In this document: positions 20,430 to 33,084 of the stretch, piece after piece | How positions within the stretch are numbered: position 1 is the stretch's first letter | Layout: each line of letters opens with the position of its first letter | Origin: Cymbidium sinense | Lineage: Eukaryota; Streptophyta; Magnoliopsida; Asparagales; Orchidaceae | Length of the DNA: 64,000 bases | Direction: 5' to 3' | Assembly (NCBI GenBank): GCA_021442155.1 | Contig: CM038225.1 | Coordinates: 80,178,925-80,242,924, forward strand | Position numbers and translations under genes: made by a program | Notes under the pieces: generated by a model | What the model was told of the DNA's origin: nothing | Database searches by the model: none | Seen by the model: the letters and a program-made list of their open reading frames with translations, nothing else

Positions 20430-23400
20430 CCGAAATGTTATGGTCGGCCCTCCACTAAATGCACTCAACTACGCCGAGATAATTCTAACATGAGTGAAAT
20501 ACAACCTGAAAGCAAGTGGTGAAGGTAGATCCGATGAATGAAGGGAATTCACCGATCACAAGTGTTGATAAGCAAAGATCATGAAAAAATCGCGACCAAG
20601 GCACAACTGAAGTTTGTCTGTGGACCAACAAGGGATATTTCAAACGCTCAAACCACCAAAGATTCCGGCGATCCTGGCGGTTGACCGCGCTTAAAATTAA
20701 AAATTTTGATGGGATGATTTGCCCCGACAAATGTAAGAGTAAGATCACTTTTGTATTACGAGATAAAGGTGGCGTGCTCAACACGGAAAGATTTGAAATG
20801 ATACCCATTACTGATCAAATGGGATGAGTTTGTCAAAAGATTCAAAGATTGGTTTATTCCTCCATCGTGACAGCTTTTACAAGACAAATTTTTCAATCTA
20901 ACTCAACGATCAAAAACTATAATGCATGGTTAGTTCACTTCTCTTCTGATACCACATTATATCAAGATACGCGAAGAGAAATGTCATGATTTCATGGCCG
21001 AGATCAATTAAGACGCACCAAGACCATTCGATATCGGAAGTTCTCAATGTTAGTTGAAAGGCTAAAAGCGAAGTTTTGCTATCACTCGCAAAGAAGGCGA
21101 ATCAAATGAAGTCGCATGCTTAAAATTTCGATCATTTCGTTCGCCTGTTTGATTGCTTCGCAGATTCGCTCATTTCGATTTCTTTTCACCGCTTACTTGA
21201 TACTATTTATTTCACACCGTATTGAATGCAGAATGCCTTCGCGATAATAATACAAAGAAATGTGTTGTTGACATTAACATTCAAGATAAACAATTTCCTA
21301 CGGAACTAATTATCTTACCAATCAGACATTTTGACGTTATACTAAGTATGGATTGATTGATCAAATATTTTGCAACAATTGAATGCTGGAAGAGGAGAGT
21401 GAAATTTTGCATGCCTGGTGAAAAATCATTTTATTTTTCTGTTAAAATGTCGTCTTCTTCGACAAGCAAAAGTTGAGTAAATATTTAAGAAGCGGTGAAA
21501 TTGTATTTCACCAAATTAGAATAAGGAGGTGTTGAAAAATATTCCATTATTTCTGAATCGATGTGTTTCGAGGAATTACTGTGGTCACCACCAACACGAG
21601 AAGTGGAGTTGATGAAATACAACCCGGTACAACTTCTATACATAAATCTCCTTACGTGACGACTCCTAAAGAATTGCGAATTGAAGTGTCGGCAGAATTG
21701 ATGACAAAAGGATTTATTCGCCCAAAGAACTCACCGGAGTGCACCAAGATATTTGTTAAGAAAAGGATGCCTACGCGACATCGACATTGCGGAGTTAAAT
21801 AAAGTGACAATCAAGAACAAGTATCCACTACCGGTGATCGATGGTTTATTTGATCGTTGGAAGGAGCCACCAGATTTTGAGATTCAGATCCTGATATCAT
21901 CGTGTGTTAAAGATGCGATATTTTAAAATAAATTGGAACCGTGTATGGACATTATGAATTTCGTTATGCCATTTGGTTTAACTAATGCTCCCGCAGCCTT
22001 TACAACTTAATGAATCGTTTTCAAGCCCTGGTGACCAGGTTATCATCTTTATTGATGATATTTTGATTTATTCTAAACCGACGAAGAGTACGCAAATCAT
22101 TGGATTGCTTTTAGAATTAAGACAAAATCAATTATATGCCAAATTTTCAAAATGTGAATTTACGATACGTGATTTCTAGTCACATTATCGCATAAGGAGT
22201 TTCATTGATCCTTAAAAAAGTAAAAGCAATTTTAGAATGGTCACATCAAAGAATGTACCGCAATTTTTCGCTAGCAGTTATTACGAAGTTTGTCAAGAGA
22301 TTTTCATATGCAACGCCTCTATCTAATTTATCGAGAGATATCAAATTCCAAGACAACCGAATGCGGCAAGTTTTCAAGAATCAAAAGATTTCGCTATTTA
22401 TTCCATCGACCGGATTCCAAATATTTAGTGATGCATCTTTAAAAGGTTTGGGTTTTTAATGCAAAATAGAGTAATCTTATGCCGAGACAATTAAAACCTA
22501 CGAAAGAAATTATCCCGCTGATCTAGAAGTTAAGCGTGATTTTGCTCTTAAAATTTGGAGACATTACTTGTATGGAGAAATGCAAATTTTATCGATCATC
22601 GAGTCTTAAATATATCTTTATACAAAAAAGAATCAAATCTAAAGAAGATGCTTGAGTTTATTAAAGATTATGATTTAGATATTTAAGATATCCAGAAAGT
22701 TTTAATGTGGTGACGATGCATTCCAAGTCCACGAAATGCCATGGATTATTACTCAAAAGTCGAGTTGATCGAGAAATTCTACGCCTAAGTTAAGATTCAA
22801 ATGATACTGACATTTATATCAATCGACAGAATCAACTTTATTCGATAATCAAAGTCGCACGTAAACCGGATCGCGATATCAAAATTCATCGAACAAATCC
22901 GCAATGTAAGCAATTTTATAGATGCATGGGTGTTATTTGGAAGAATTCACAATTAGTACGATGTGAATCGAGACAAGAAATTTTGCGGAGGCTCATCTAC
23001 GGATATACTATTCATCCGTAGTTCAAAATATATAAAGATTTAAAAGAAAGATTGGTGGTCGTATGAAGAAAGACATATAAATGTCTCTAAATGTCAAGTT
23101 TGTCGATTAAAGCGAGCATCAAAGACCCGGGATTATTACATTACCTATACCTAAGTGGAAGTGGAAGAAATTGCAATGGATTTTGTTGGATTTCCTGATC
23201 CAGTGCGTCGCGGATAAGATCTTTGTGGATAGATCGACTAAGTCGCCATTTCTTACCTATGAAACGTATTGTTGATAAATTGTCCAGATTATACGTTAAA
23301 GAAATCAGAGACTTCATATTAAAAGTGATCATCTCGAGAGATGGTAGATTTACTTCCGATATGGAAAGGAAGAGAGGCGCACGCTACACTTAAGTACGCC

Positions 23401-24060
23401 TTTTCATCCTCGACCGATGACAATCGAAAGAACAAGTCCCAAGATTTGGATTTGTTTTAGATTTTGAGGTAAATGGAAGATCATATTCCTATGATCGAAG
23501 TTACAATAATAAATTTACCAATCTAAGATTCGATCTTCGTATGAAGCATTGTATGGTCGAAAGTGTAACTCTGAAGCCGTAAGGGGAGAAAGACATTGTG
23601 GCCCGTGAGATTGAGTTTCTGCAGAAAATCGATTAATCGAGATAGATTGAAGTCGCCGATCGCCGCAAGTATACGACTTAAAGCACAGAATTTCAGAGAA
23701 TTTGTATTCTTGAAAGTCAAACCTAAAGGAATTAGTAGATTTGGTCACGGAGGTAAATTGAGCCCTGTGTACATGTGACCTTTGAAATCAGGCGATGAAT
23801 ACGGCTTACAGACTTGCTTACCCATTGAATCGCGACATTCACAACGCCTTTCACATTTCAATGTTGAAAAATGGATCACGATGCAGAGCGTAAGATTCCA
23901 TATACAAAGTTTGAAATACAACCGATTTGACTTATGCACGGAGTAAAAGATTTTGAAATTTGATGAAGAGATTACAAAATGTAATAAATTTCCTATGTTA
24001 AAATTAAATGGAAGCACGACCAATCAAAGAAGCTACTGGGAGGTGGAACAAGAGAAGACG
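20430..24060 (+). pseudogene. Gag-Pol remnant of the 18430-25916 element
   Basis: Plus strand, all three frames used. Protease-end block at about 21270-21440 (FPTELIILPIRHFDVILSMD). Reverse transcriptase 21590-22460: [49 protein letters not shown] and the catalytic IFIDDILIYS (22041-22074). RNase H 22400-22760 (FSDASLKGLG). Integrase about 22880-23650. A C-terminal piece at 23910-24060 (DLTYARSKRF, then IKEATGRW) fits the chromodomain that steers integration into heterochromatin. Stops and frameshifts appear every few dozen codons. Confidence 0.85.
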
Positions 24061-24128
24061 TAAGTTTCCTTCCCGTTGAATGATTCGTAAGAAATTTCGA
24101 GGACGAAATTTTGTTTAAGAGGGGAAAT

Positions 24129-25916
24129 TGTAATATCCAATTTTATTCTAATTAATTTTGTTTTAACTAATCCACATTCAGAAATTATCAGAAGACCTAA
24201 GCATGCATTGGATTAAAGCACGGGATCGATCAAAGGTAATACGCTCATTTATTTCATTTTTCATACCGGCCTCGTTCACGATCGACTCCTCCTTTCCTTC
24301 CGGCTTCAAGATTGCGCCTCCGACGGAGAACGACGAGTGGAATTCGCATCGGCTTCACTCAGAACCGCCGCTTTCCATCGCCTTCGACAAGGAGTGTCGC
24401 CTGCAGATCGCGGTCGAACATGGAAACGCCGGTCGCTGGACCGACCTCGCTTCGACGCCGTCGAACTGTCGCACGTAAGCTGCGGTTGAAATCCGAACCG
24501 ACGGCGGCCAGGATTTCGTTTTCGTCGATCGGGAAATTTAGAAATTTTGAGTCGAATTTCTTTCCCTATTCTTTTTCTTTCAACCACGCCTTCCTCGTGT
24601 TGAAATGCGATCGGGAGTTCAACTGCTTGGCTATTGAGTTGAATTATCACAGATTAAAATGGGTTTAAGATTGGCATTTTGTTAATTTTAGTTTATTAAT
24701 TTAATCGAATTAATATCGGCTAGAGATATTACCTCGGAGTGCTCAAAGATTGAAAGATTATATGAGGAGACATCAATTTCGTAAGATTGCAGCTTAAGTT
24801 TGGATACTACCGTTAATTATGAGTTTCATTTATGAGTTTCACGTATTAAGTATTTAAGAAGTTATTTCATTATGTCACACTGGCGAGGAAATCGGCGAGC
24901 ACATCACCATTAATGTATAAACACGAGGTATATCCGCTAATTTAAATTCGCTTCTATACCTTATAAATGCCATGCTTTACCGATTTTATAAATCAGACGA
25001 TACATCTAGATATTCTCACATATCAGATGACATACAACCGCTTCAACGATTATGCATAGTTCATTTTCTTTATTAAGATATGATTTGTTGGCATATGTTT
25101 AAAACATGCATTATTAAATGTTAAATGCAAGAATGTGATAAAATGCGAAAATGTCGTGAAAAATCATGATAGCTTATGATAAATCGCAGTGAAAAGCTCG
25201 ACGAGATGAGCCGCGAGGGGATCTTAAGATCCCCGACTCGACATTTGGTTGGAGCCGTGTCTAACCTGGGTCGTCGTTAGGTAGTAGATGGTTGCCCTAC
25301 CGCTTTACCTTCAAATTTTAGTCGACCGTGACGACCCTTTGTTATGAAGTCAAACCTATGCAATTATAAACGACATTTCTAAAAATGATTTGATATAACC
25401 TATGACTTTCATTAAATAATCGCCTCTACGACATCGACAAGACGAATCTACAACATATTTGCTCACATTTATCTTCGCAAAGATTGTTTACCGCTTTACT
25501 CTTCAAGAATTTATACGTATACGCACGATTGTTCTATTGTCTTATTCGAGCTTACTTTAAGATTCTTTGTCTCCAAAGCTTTAAATTTTACGACGCTATC
25601 GCTGATAATTTCGAAAAGCGAGTGTAGTTAGTCGTTTGTTGATTTGCAGCAGGATAGTTTTGAAGATGGCTTTTAAGACGCATAAAAATTTTAATACGAC
25701 GCTTTCTTCTCAGATTTATTTACAAACTTAAAGATTTACGCTTCCAATTTTGGATATGAATTAATTAATATAGAATTTTAAATTTTGTAATGATTTGATT
25801 AGATACAAATTTCACTTCGCTCGTTCGCAAAGAAGACAGAACGGGACCATGTCTAATCTAGTCATCCTATTCTCTATTACGACACCCTGAATAAAGGTAG
25901 TGGGTCATCTGCGACA
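24129..25916 (+). repeat. 3' LTR of the 18430-25916 element
   Basis: 1788 bp; starts TGTAATATCC right after the purine tract at 24117-24128 and ends ..GCGACA before TATCA. Partner of the LTR at 18430-20213. Confidence 0.88.
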
Positions 25917-26970
25917 TATCAAGGCCCCCAGCACTATGTAAAGGAACTCCACTTTCAACATACACATTCATGACACAATTTACATCTATGATTTTAATTC
26001 ATAACTAACAAGAATCAATTAACTTTATAAGATTTAAACGACAATATGATCTAACATTCGTTATTATCAACATGAAAGATACAAGAAACTATATCACAAT
26101 TTAGAAATAAAATAATCACAACTTACAAAGGTGAAATAATCATAATCATATAAACAATTTCATCACAAAGAAATTAAAGATATTTTTTTTACCATAAATG
26201 TAACAATTACCTACTTTAATTTAGCTTCCTCTCAACCTCCTTTCCTTTAACGCTTCATTCCTTAATCAAATTCCTATAATCAAATTTTAATTGTTAGTGA
26301 CTTAATATATTTCATTAAATATTTATCATGCCCCTTAAAATAATTCTAATTTAATTAACGCATTATGATAAATTTTATTTTCATTTGTTTAATATTTCCT
26401 TAAAATGATTTTAATCTAGTTAACGATAATATAACTAAGATAGGTTCAAAGTTTTATTAAATTTACAATCATATTTCATATGTGAGGATTTAATACTTAA
26501 ATTACTTAACTTTGATTCATCATACATATTTCCAATTTACATTTATGGCTGAAATCTATAGACCCTAAGTTAACCTTAAAAATCCTAAAATAAACTTGAA
26601 ATAACATTAAAATCAAAGCTAATAACACTAAAATTAAATTTCAATTAAACATATATTTATAAAATTTAATTACTTACCCCTCCTCTCGGTTTTGCCCTAG
26701 ACCCGTGCCCGTCGGCTTCTAAGTCACGCATGCATGCTTCTTCCCTTTTCTTCCTAGGTCGACGGCACACGCAGGACTTGGCTAGCCCGTCGCTCTCCTC
26801 CTTCTTCCTTGGTCATCGACGCACGACTTGGGCACGCAGGTGAGTCTCCTCTTCTTCTCCCTTCCTCTTTCCTCTCGAGTTTTGGGGTTGGTGACAACCC
26901 CAAACCCTTCAATTTCTTCTCCTTATGGCTAACCGTCGCGATGGTTGCATTTTTTTTTTCGATTATTACA
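25917..26970 (-). mobile_element. LTR of chromovirus family B, inner part (split by insertion)
   Basis: The minus strand from 26970 begins TGTAATAATCGAAAAAA, then CAACCATCGCGACGGTTAGCC, as in the family B LTRs at 43037 and 49260. It continues with GAGGGGTAAGTAATT and AATATCTTTAATTT, then GTTGATAATAACG..GTTAGATCATAT. It stops at 25917, where the TATCA target copy of the inserted element lies, and resumes on the far side at 18428. Confidence 0.85.
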
Positions 26971-28180
26971 ATAAGAAACCTGAAATCATATCTAAAGTCC
27001 TTTCAAAATGAGGGCAAAATCTCTGAGTAGTGTCTTATCTACAATATTGTCTGTTTTCTAAAAGTTTGATGCTCATCGAGAGTTTGGGCACGGATTTTAA
27101 GAGCCCACATTTTTGTTAGTCACATATGGGATCTCCTATTTCTAAAAATCAAATGCTTTCCATGGTTATAATTATTCTATTAGAATTTCAGCACATTAAT
27201 TCTAACGAATTCCCTGATGAGCTTCCTCTTATGAGGTTATTTAACATGTTATTGATTTTATATTGAGGAGTAGTTTAAAAGCACTGAGTATAATGTGATG
27301 CATAATGATTTTTTTTTTAATTCAATGTGCAATGCACAAAGTGAAGTGATGTTTTTACTAACTAAATCACTCATGTCTTGCATATGATACATATGTATAT
27401 TATGTGCACATAATAATTATTTTATAAATTGAACTTAAACCACATTAGGTTATACTTTATTAGAAAATATAATGATACATTCAATAATAATATTAATATT
27501 TAGTTATTCAAAAGTCAAAAAATTCAAAGATATAAATGATACAAATAATGATTGATGCAAGAATATACTTTAAGTTAAGAATATATTCATGAGATTAACT
27601 AACTTGAGATAGAGAGGTAGAGGTAGTGTGGCAAGAGAAAATGTATGGACATGAGACTTCAAAAACATTCTTGAGAAGAAGCTATTGAGCTAAAAGCTAC
27701 TAGTGCCAACATTAAAAACTAGTGGAAAACGTATAAAAACTAGATAGGTTTGGAGCATGAATAAAAAAATCATCAAGAAGTGACTTTTTCTAGTGGGAGA
27801 GAACAAAGAATCAAGAATGAAGACTTAATGATTACATGAAAAAATGAAGGAAAAAAATAATCATGCCCTATTATTTTGGTATATATTTAACCAAACCATA
27901 AAATATATACCATGATTTTGCTCTAAGTAGGATTTGAGCGTTGAGCTATGAAAGGTAAAGTAGTGTTAGGCACATGCTTTATTATGAGCTTATGCTTCAT
28001 AGACAAGCGATACACAAGGTTAGTGCTTTGCTTCGCATCACTCTTAAAGTGCATTTTGAAGAGTGCTTGTATTAACATTGATCTTGAGTTCACAATTATC
28101 AAATTTATCACAATATAGAATGAACCCAATAGAGCGTGCTAAAGTCACACATTAGGTGGATGGACTAATATTGAAAGGAC
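26971..28180. other. AT-rich intergenic DNA
   Basis: Starts with the short repeat shared with 7325-7380 (26976-27035). Beyond that no gene or element is recognised; 27600-27860 is A-rich with no usable frame. Confidence 0.45.
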
Positions 28181-28184
28181 TTTT

Positions 28185-29930
28185 GCGAGAAAATTTAAAT
28201 CCATATTTTATCCCCTCACTATAGATGCCAAAGGAGGATGCTTATTGAGATTATGTGTTTATTGTCACATAACAAATTAAATTACTATAAAATGCAAATT
28301 TTTTATATCTCAATTGGATGACATGATTGATATGATATCTAGGCGCTTCACTTTTTAAAAGTTGATTTGCATAATGGGCACCACATATCCAAATTCTCTC
28401 CAGTGATCAGTGGAAAACATTATTTAAGACAATTGATGGGTTATTTGAATGGTTTTTTATTTCTTTTAGATTGTCTAATTCATCATGTACTTTTATGAAA
28501 TTGATGAATCATGTGTTGACCATTCTTTTGTGGGTTTCTAATAGTCTGTACTTTGATGATGTTGATTTACAGCTTGTCCAAGGCCGAGCATAAGATTGTG
28601 ATACCTCTTGTATTGTAGGTGGCATTTTTAGCCAGAATGTCACCTTGCTACTCGCTTTAGTCCAAAGTTGAATGAAGTCTAACAAAAGTATTAGTGTTCT
28701 ATTTAAGATAAATAATTTTATGCTCTTATTCTAGTTTTAAGATTTTGCTACTAAAGAAATTCATTCTCATTTTTTATCAGCTATCCTTGAAATATTTAAA
28801 TTCTCAAATGAAATTGATCAATTGACATGTTAGTCGGATTAAATATCTTTAGGATTACACCTAATGTCTAAAGCAAACACCTGACATTATTAAACAAGTT
28901 GGCAAATTTGTATCTCTGATTTCATTACTCTTAACCTTTATGCACATTAATGTGCTTTGTTTTAACTGACTACGAGATGATATGTGAGATGTTCTAACCT
29001 TGACTTGATTCATTACAATAACATGGATTTGTCCTTTGTTCATTTTTTTTACTTATATGATCCGAGAAGGATGTTTGTCTATAGGTATTAGGCTTTACAT
29101 TCTTAGGACCTCTCTTCATGATCTTATTGTTTAGCAAATATGGTTTGGTGGAATGATAGGTGACGTTGGTCAAGATTAAACTTTGATTGAGTTTAGATTC
29201 TATTGGCCATCAGTAAGAAGGGATTCAATTTGGATGCGTTGTCAATTTTGTTCATACTAAATGGGAAAGACTGTTAAACAACAGGTTGTCTTTGACTCCC
29301 TAAGTTCATTTGTTTATGAATTATTTGGATGACTTGAAGCTGTTCATATCTATGATAGTATATTTGTGGTAATCGATAGAATTTTTTTTTAAAATGTTCA
29401 TTTCTTTTAATGCACCAAGACTACTGATGTGTCTTATATGACAACATTTTTTTAGGAAAATAATTAATCGTTTCATAAGCTATTTAAGATCATAGTATCT
29501 TATAAAAATGTTAGATTTATTATTTATTTTTAAAAGACTTAATGAACATTATTAGCTGCTATTTTTAGATTTTTATTTATATCTCTCTCTTAAACTAATG
29601 GTCAGATTGAGTTAGTAAATACATTGAGATGTTTGGTTAAAAAAAGTTTAAATAATTGGGATTTGTATTTTTCTATTGTTAAGATTGCATATAATAATAT
29701 TATATATAAATCTATAAACAAGATACTATTTAAAATTATTCAAGGACTAAACCTTTGATAGCTTGTAGATTTTGTTCCTTTACCTCCATGTATATATTAT
29801 GATTTTGTTGTATCATTTGCACAATATAAATTGTTTACATACAGTTAGAAAGGATATTGAATTAAGTAATAAGAAATATTATGGTATTATAAATATTTAG
29901 AGAAGCACTTGAGAGCATAATGAATGAGAT
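28185..29930 (+). pseudogene. Ty3/gypsy pol remnant, second chromovirus-like element
   Basis: Reverse transcriptase 28220-28600: MPKEDAY (KDG..R region), DQWKTLFKTIDGLFEW, SFRLSNSSCTFMKLMNHVL and SLYFDD, the catalytic Y-x-D-D box. RNase H region 28640-28900 in pieces. Integrase 29100-29760: HDLIV..IWFGGMIGDVGQD.TL..FRFYWPSVRRD, then IFVVIDRIF (first catalytic Asp region) and NNWDLYFSIVKIAYNN. The 'STFM' and 'YWP.MRRD' style suggests a Reina- or Del-like chromovirus distinct from the two fuller ones. No LTRs seen; many stops. Confidence 0.75.
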
Positions 29931-29949
29931 TTTGGCATGATTTGCATAC

Positions 29950-30945
29950 ATCTTAAATATTTTGTGCAAATTATATATAAAAAATTGCATGCAAGAGACC
30001 CTTTTAAAATTAGTAGTGAAATTAGTTTTAATGTTTCCTATTTCAGTTGGATTACATCAAGGATCAACTTTAAGCCCTTATCTTTTTGCTTTAGTTATGG
30101 ATGTTCTTACTAGGCATTTACTGGAAGATGTACCTTGGTGTATGTTTTTTGCTGATGACATTCTTCTTGTTGATAAGACTAGAGAGGCAGTCCAAGAGAA
30201 ACTTGAATTATGGAGGTCAACCTTAGAGTCTAAAGGTTTTCGTTTAAGTAGATCTAAAACCGAATATATGGAGTGTAATGTTAGTTGTAGAAGTTATAGT
30301 GGTAGTGTTACATTAGGTGAACAAGGAATTAAAAAGAGTGAGCGATTCAGATATTTAGGCTCTATTGTTCAAAATAATGGTGAAATAGATGGAGATGTTA
30401 TTAGTAGAATTCAAGTTGTATGGTTGAAGTGGAGAAATGCATCTGGCCTATTGTGTGATAAAAAGGTAACGCTTAAACTTAAGGGAAAATTTTATAAGAT
30501 GGTGGTAAGACCTGCAATGATTTATGGTGCAGAATGTTGGCCAATAAAAGAGAAGCATGAGACTAAGTTAAGTGTTGCAGAGATGAGGATCCTTAGGTGG
30601 ATTAGTGGCTTTACTCTTAGAGATAAAATGCGAAATGTGTATGTTTGGGAAAAAGTTGGAGTAGCTCTAGTGGCAGATAAGATTAGGAGAGTCGCTTTAG
30701 ATGGTTTGGCCACATAAAGCGTTGGCCGTCCAATGACCCGGTTAGGAGAGTAGATGCATTAGATTTGCTTTATGTTAAGAAAGGTAGAGGTAGACCTAAA
30801 AAGACATGATTAAGATGTATAAAAAATGATCTTAGTATACTTGAATTGAATGAGAATTTGATATGTAATAGGACACAATGGAGACGAAGGATTCATGTAG
30901 CCGACCCCACTTAGTGGGATAAAGGCTTGTTGTTGTTGTTGTTTA
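29950..30945 (+). mobile_element. RTE-clade LINE, 5'-truncated, with (TTG)n tail
   Basis: Non-LTR retrotransposon inserted in the gypsy remnant above. It starts inside the reverse transcriptase palm, keeps the whole 3' end, and ends GCCGACCCCACTTAGTGGGATAAAGGCTTG(TTG)n. Plant RTE elements typically end in TTG repeats. Four further pieces of the family are in this window (16422, 33085, 34332, 35055). Confidence 0.9.
29962..30717 (+). CDS. RTE LINE reverse transcriptase, C-terminal part, 251 codons
   Basis: The longest open frame in the window. Reads FPISVGLHQGSTLSPYLF (fingers/palm), PWCMFFADDILLVDKT (catalytic F-A-D-D motif), LESKGFRLSRSKTEYMEC, RFRYLGSIVQNNGEIDGDV, LKGKFYKMVVRPAMIYGAEC and LSVAEMRILRWISG, all standard plant RTE blocks. 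The endonuclease and the N-terminal half are missing because of 5' truncation; the first Met is just where the frame opens. The frame ends early at 30717, where related copies continue, so one small change has shortened it. Not expected to be functional, but it is the best-preserved transposon coding region here. Confidence 0.85.
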   Translation: MCKLYIKNCMQETLLKLVVKLVLMFPISVGLHQGSTLSPYLFALVMDVLTRHLLEDVPWCMFFADDILLVDKTREAVQEKLELWRSTLESKGFRLSRSKTEYMECNVSCRSYSGSVTLGEQGIKKSERFRYLGSIVQNNGEIDGDVISRIQVVWLKWRNASGLLCDKKVTLKLKGKFYKMVVRPAMIYGAECWPIKEKHETKLSVAEMRILRWISGFTLRDKMRNVYVWEKVGVALVADKIRRVALDGLAT

Positions 30946-31785
30946 TATTTTATATTTACTTGATATGTTTATTAGTGTTATTTTTAATATTGAAGTATTT
31001 ATCTTATCGAGGAATATTCGATTCTAGAGAATTGTTTGTTGATTCTTCTACTTGAAGGATTTCTAATACAGTTGTTGATTCCACAGATCCCATCATTTCA
31101 CTTTCAGATGCTTTCTTGGATATTGAAATATCATTTCAAACAAAGTGATATTTAGAAAAAAAATACTGAGCTTAGATTTTTGTATAGGTGCAAAGGCAGA
31201 TTTCCTTTATAAGATATATCTTAATGATCAAGAAGAATTACAAAAACTTGCTCCTAAAAGACGAAGTTGTAATAGGCCAGTTATAAAAGTAAAATCAGAC
31301 CATAACATAGTTTAACTGGGCTAGTTTTGATGCTTTTTAAGGACTATTTTTAAATATGAATGATTCTCATATTTTTTTTTCAAATTTGAATTATTATATT
31401 GGATTTTATTTTCTCTTGGATAAGCATATGCTTAAATTTGAATGTTTGTACTAGATAGAACTTGTTTTGTATTTAAATGTTGGTCTTATTCTTGTATTTC
31501 TTTTTATAAATAATGATCCATGATGAGTAATTGGAATATTATTGATTGATGATTGAATGAATAAATTATTTGTTATCAATTTAGTGCTCTCTAGATCCAA
31601 TTTGTGTGCATGAATTGCTCTAAATAGAGTTTTTTTTCTTCCTTCAACATTCTCTCTCTCTTGCTCACGCTTTTTTGTTCTCAAGCCATTCACTACCTTC
31701 ACAACTACTAATTTATTTAAATTTTTTTAAAAAAAATTTAAGGAATTGTAAGAATGTTTCATTTCAAAATTAAATATTATTATTA
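30946..31785. other. AT-rich DNA, possible gypsy 3' remnant
   Basis: 30990-31330 has a weak plus-strand resemblance to the end of a gypsy polyprotein (YIRGIFDSREN-like), as expected if the LINE split the element at 28185-29930. No LTR found. 31340-31785 holds nothing recognisable. Confidence 0.3.
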
Positions 31786-31988
31786 GGAGAAATTATTAGG
31801 TGTGATACACGTGTGTTTAGATAGCGAATGAGGAAGCAGTACACAATTAAGAGGGTAGGTTTTTTAAATGGATGTTAGATGGGTCGTTAATTATGAGGGT
31901 AGTTTATGTCTCACACTGCTATATATTACTTCCCCATTGGCTATCTGAATGTACATATATGATGTTATCCACTCCTAACAATTTCTCC
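31786..31988. mobile_element. MITE-like element with ~60-bp TIRs
   Basis: Left arm GGAGAAATTATTAGGTGTG, then TTTAGATAGCGAATGAGGAAG; the inverse of the right arm reads GGAGAAATTGTTAGGAGTGG, then TTCAGATAGCCAATGGGGAAG. Total about 203 bp, no coding capacity. A 3-bp TTA precedes the left end and lies 2 bp beyond the right end, which would suit a PIF/Harbinger (Tourist) MITE, but the duplication is not certain. Confidence 0.75.
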
Positions 31989-33084
31989 CTTTAGACCCTA
32001 CACAACTTAAAATATCTTCCAAAGACATGAGGCCTTGATGTTCTCTAATACCCTACCAACAATTATGTTTCTGTAACACATCAATCATCAAACCCAATTT
32101 TAATCATGTGCTTATTACACTTTGGTTCCCATCCCACTTTCTTAAAAAGTGGCTTAATATGCTTATGGAAACTTGTTAGACTTATTTTAGTGGAACTTTC
32201 TCAAAATTGATGCAAAAAACATCAAATATTATGTGTTCTAACGCCTCAAGCAAAATTGTCATCTTCTTTCTGAACATTTCCTTTGATATAATTTTTGTAT
32301 TTTATTGTTATATGGAAGAAATCATGTGAATGTAATGGCACTACTGAGAGGGGTGTGGATTAATTTATTTATAAAATTCTCTTTAAATTTTAAAACTTTC
32401 ATTCATAGTAATTATTACATCAACAAGTGAGCAATTATTTTTGTTGCTTCCTATCAAGATAGTAACAGTCAACAAACAAATAAAATATTTTGTTCTCTCT
32501 TATTTATATCATAATTTAATTGATATGAAGACATGAATTCAAGTATGTGATCATTAACCTAAACTTTTGATTCTCTTTTTCTTTTTAAAGTAATATCATA
32601 AGCAATCTAGTAATTTGGTATTTCCTCTGCTTCATTTCAGAACAAAGTCATAAGCAAATTAATAGCATAATGTTTAGTAATGATAGAGCAATATTAATGA
32701 TTGCAAGAATAAAAGTGATGGTAAGTCAAAAGTGTGGAAATGTAAGAAGTAGGTAAACTGGGCTATAGTAATTCACCTACCCTAGTGCTTACATCCTCTC
32801 TTCGAGTCTTAATTTTGAGATTTTTTGTATTTATTCTTTGGTAACGCATGGTAGATAAACCTCCCTTTTTCATGGTTGCCCTGCTCTTCTACTCAAAGAA
32901 GTTTGTCACACCTAGCATAACCTACTAGGTCACAATGTCCAACTTGAAGGTCTAGAACCACTCACTTATAGAACTTGCTATTTAATATCCATTTTATAAA
33001 TAACACTTTTGAAATCAACAATCCCGATCTTGAAACTAGAGAAAAAAGCCTTATATAATGTAGACGCACACTCTTGAGGATTAA
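31989..33084. other. Unassigned DNA
   Basis: No gene seen. CACTACTGAGAGGGGTGTGG at 32340 resembles the start of a dispersed plant repeat that often reads 'GAGAGGGGGGTGAAT', but I could not define its extent. Confidence 0.35.

Larger units (their letters stand above)
18430..25916 (+). mobile_element. Ty3/gypsy chromovirus (Tekay/Del-like), full length, decayed
   Basis: Two related LTRs (18430-20213 and 24129-25916) start TGTAATATCCAATT. TATCA stands on both sides (18424-18428 and 25917-25921, with one extra G on the left), the 5-bp gypsy target duplication. A purine tract AAGAGGGG precedes the 3' LTR. Internal order gag, protease, reverse transcriptase, RNase H, integrase, chromodomain fits the Tekay/Del lineage. 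Frames are broken throughout. It is inserted inside an older minus-strand LTR of another family. Confidence 0.92.

Noticed and set aside
22205..22459. 84-codon plus-strand frame as an independent gene
   Set aside because: It is the reverse transcriptase/RNase H junction of the 18430-25916 element.
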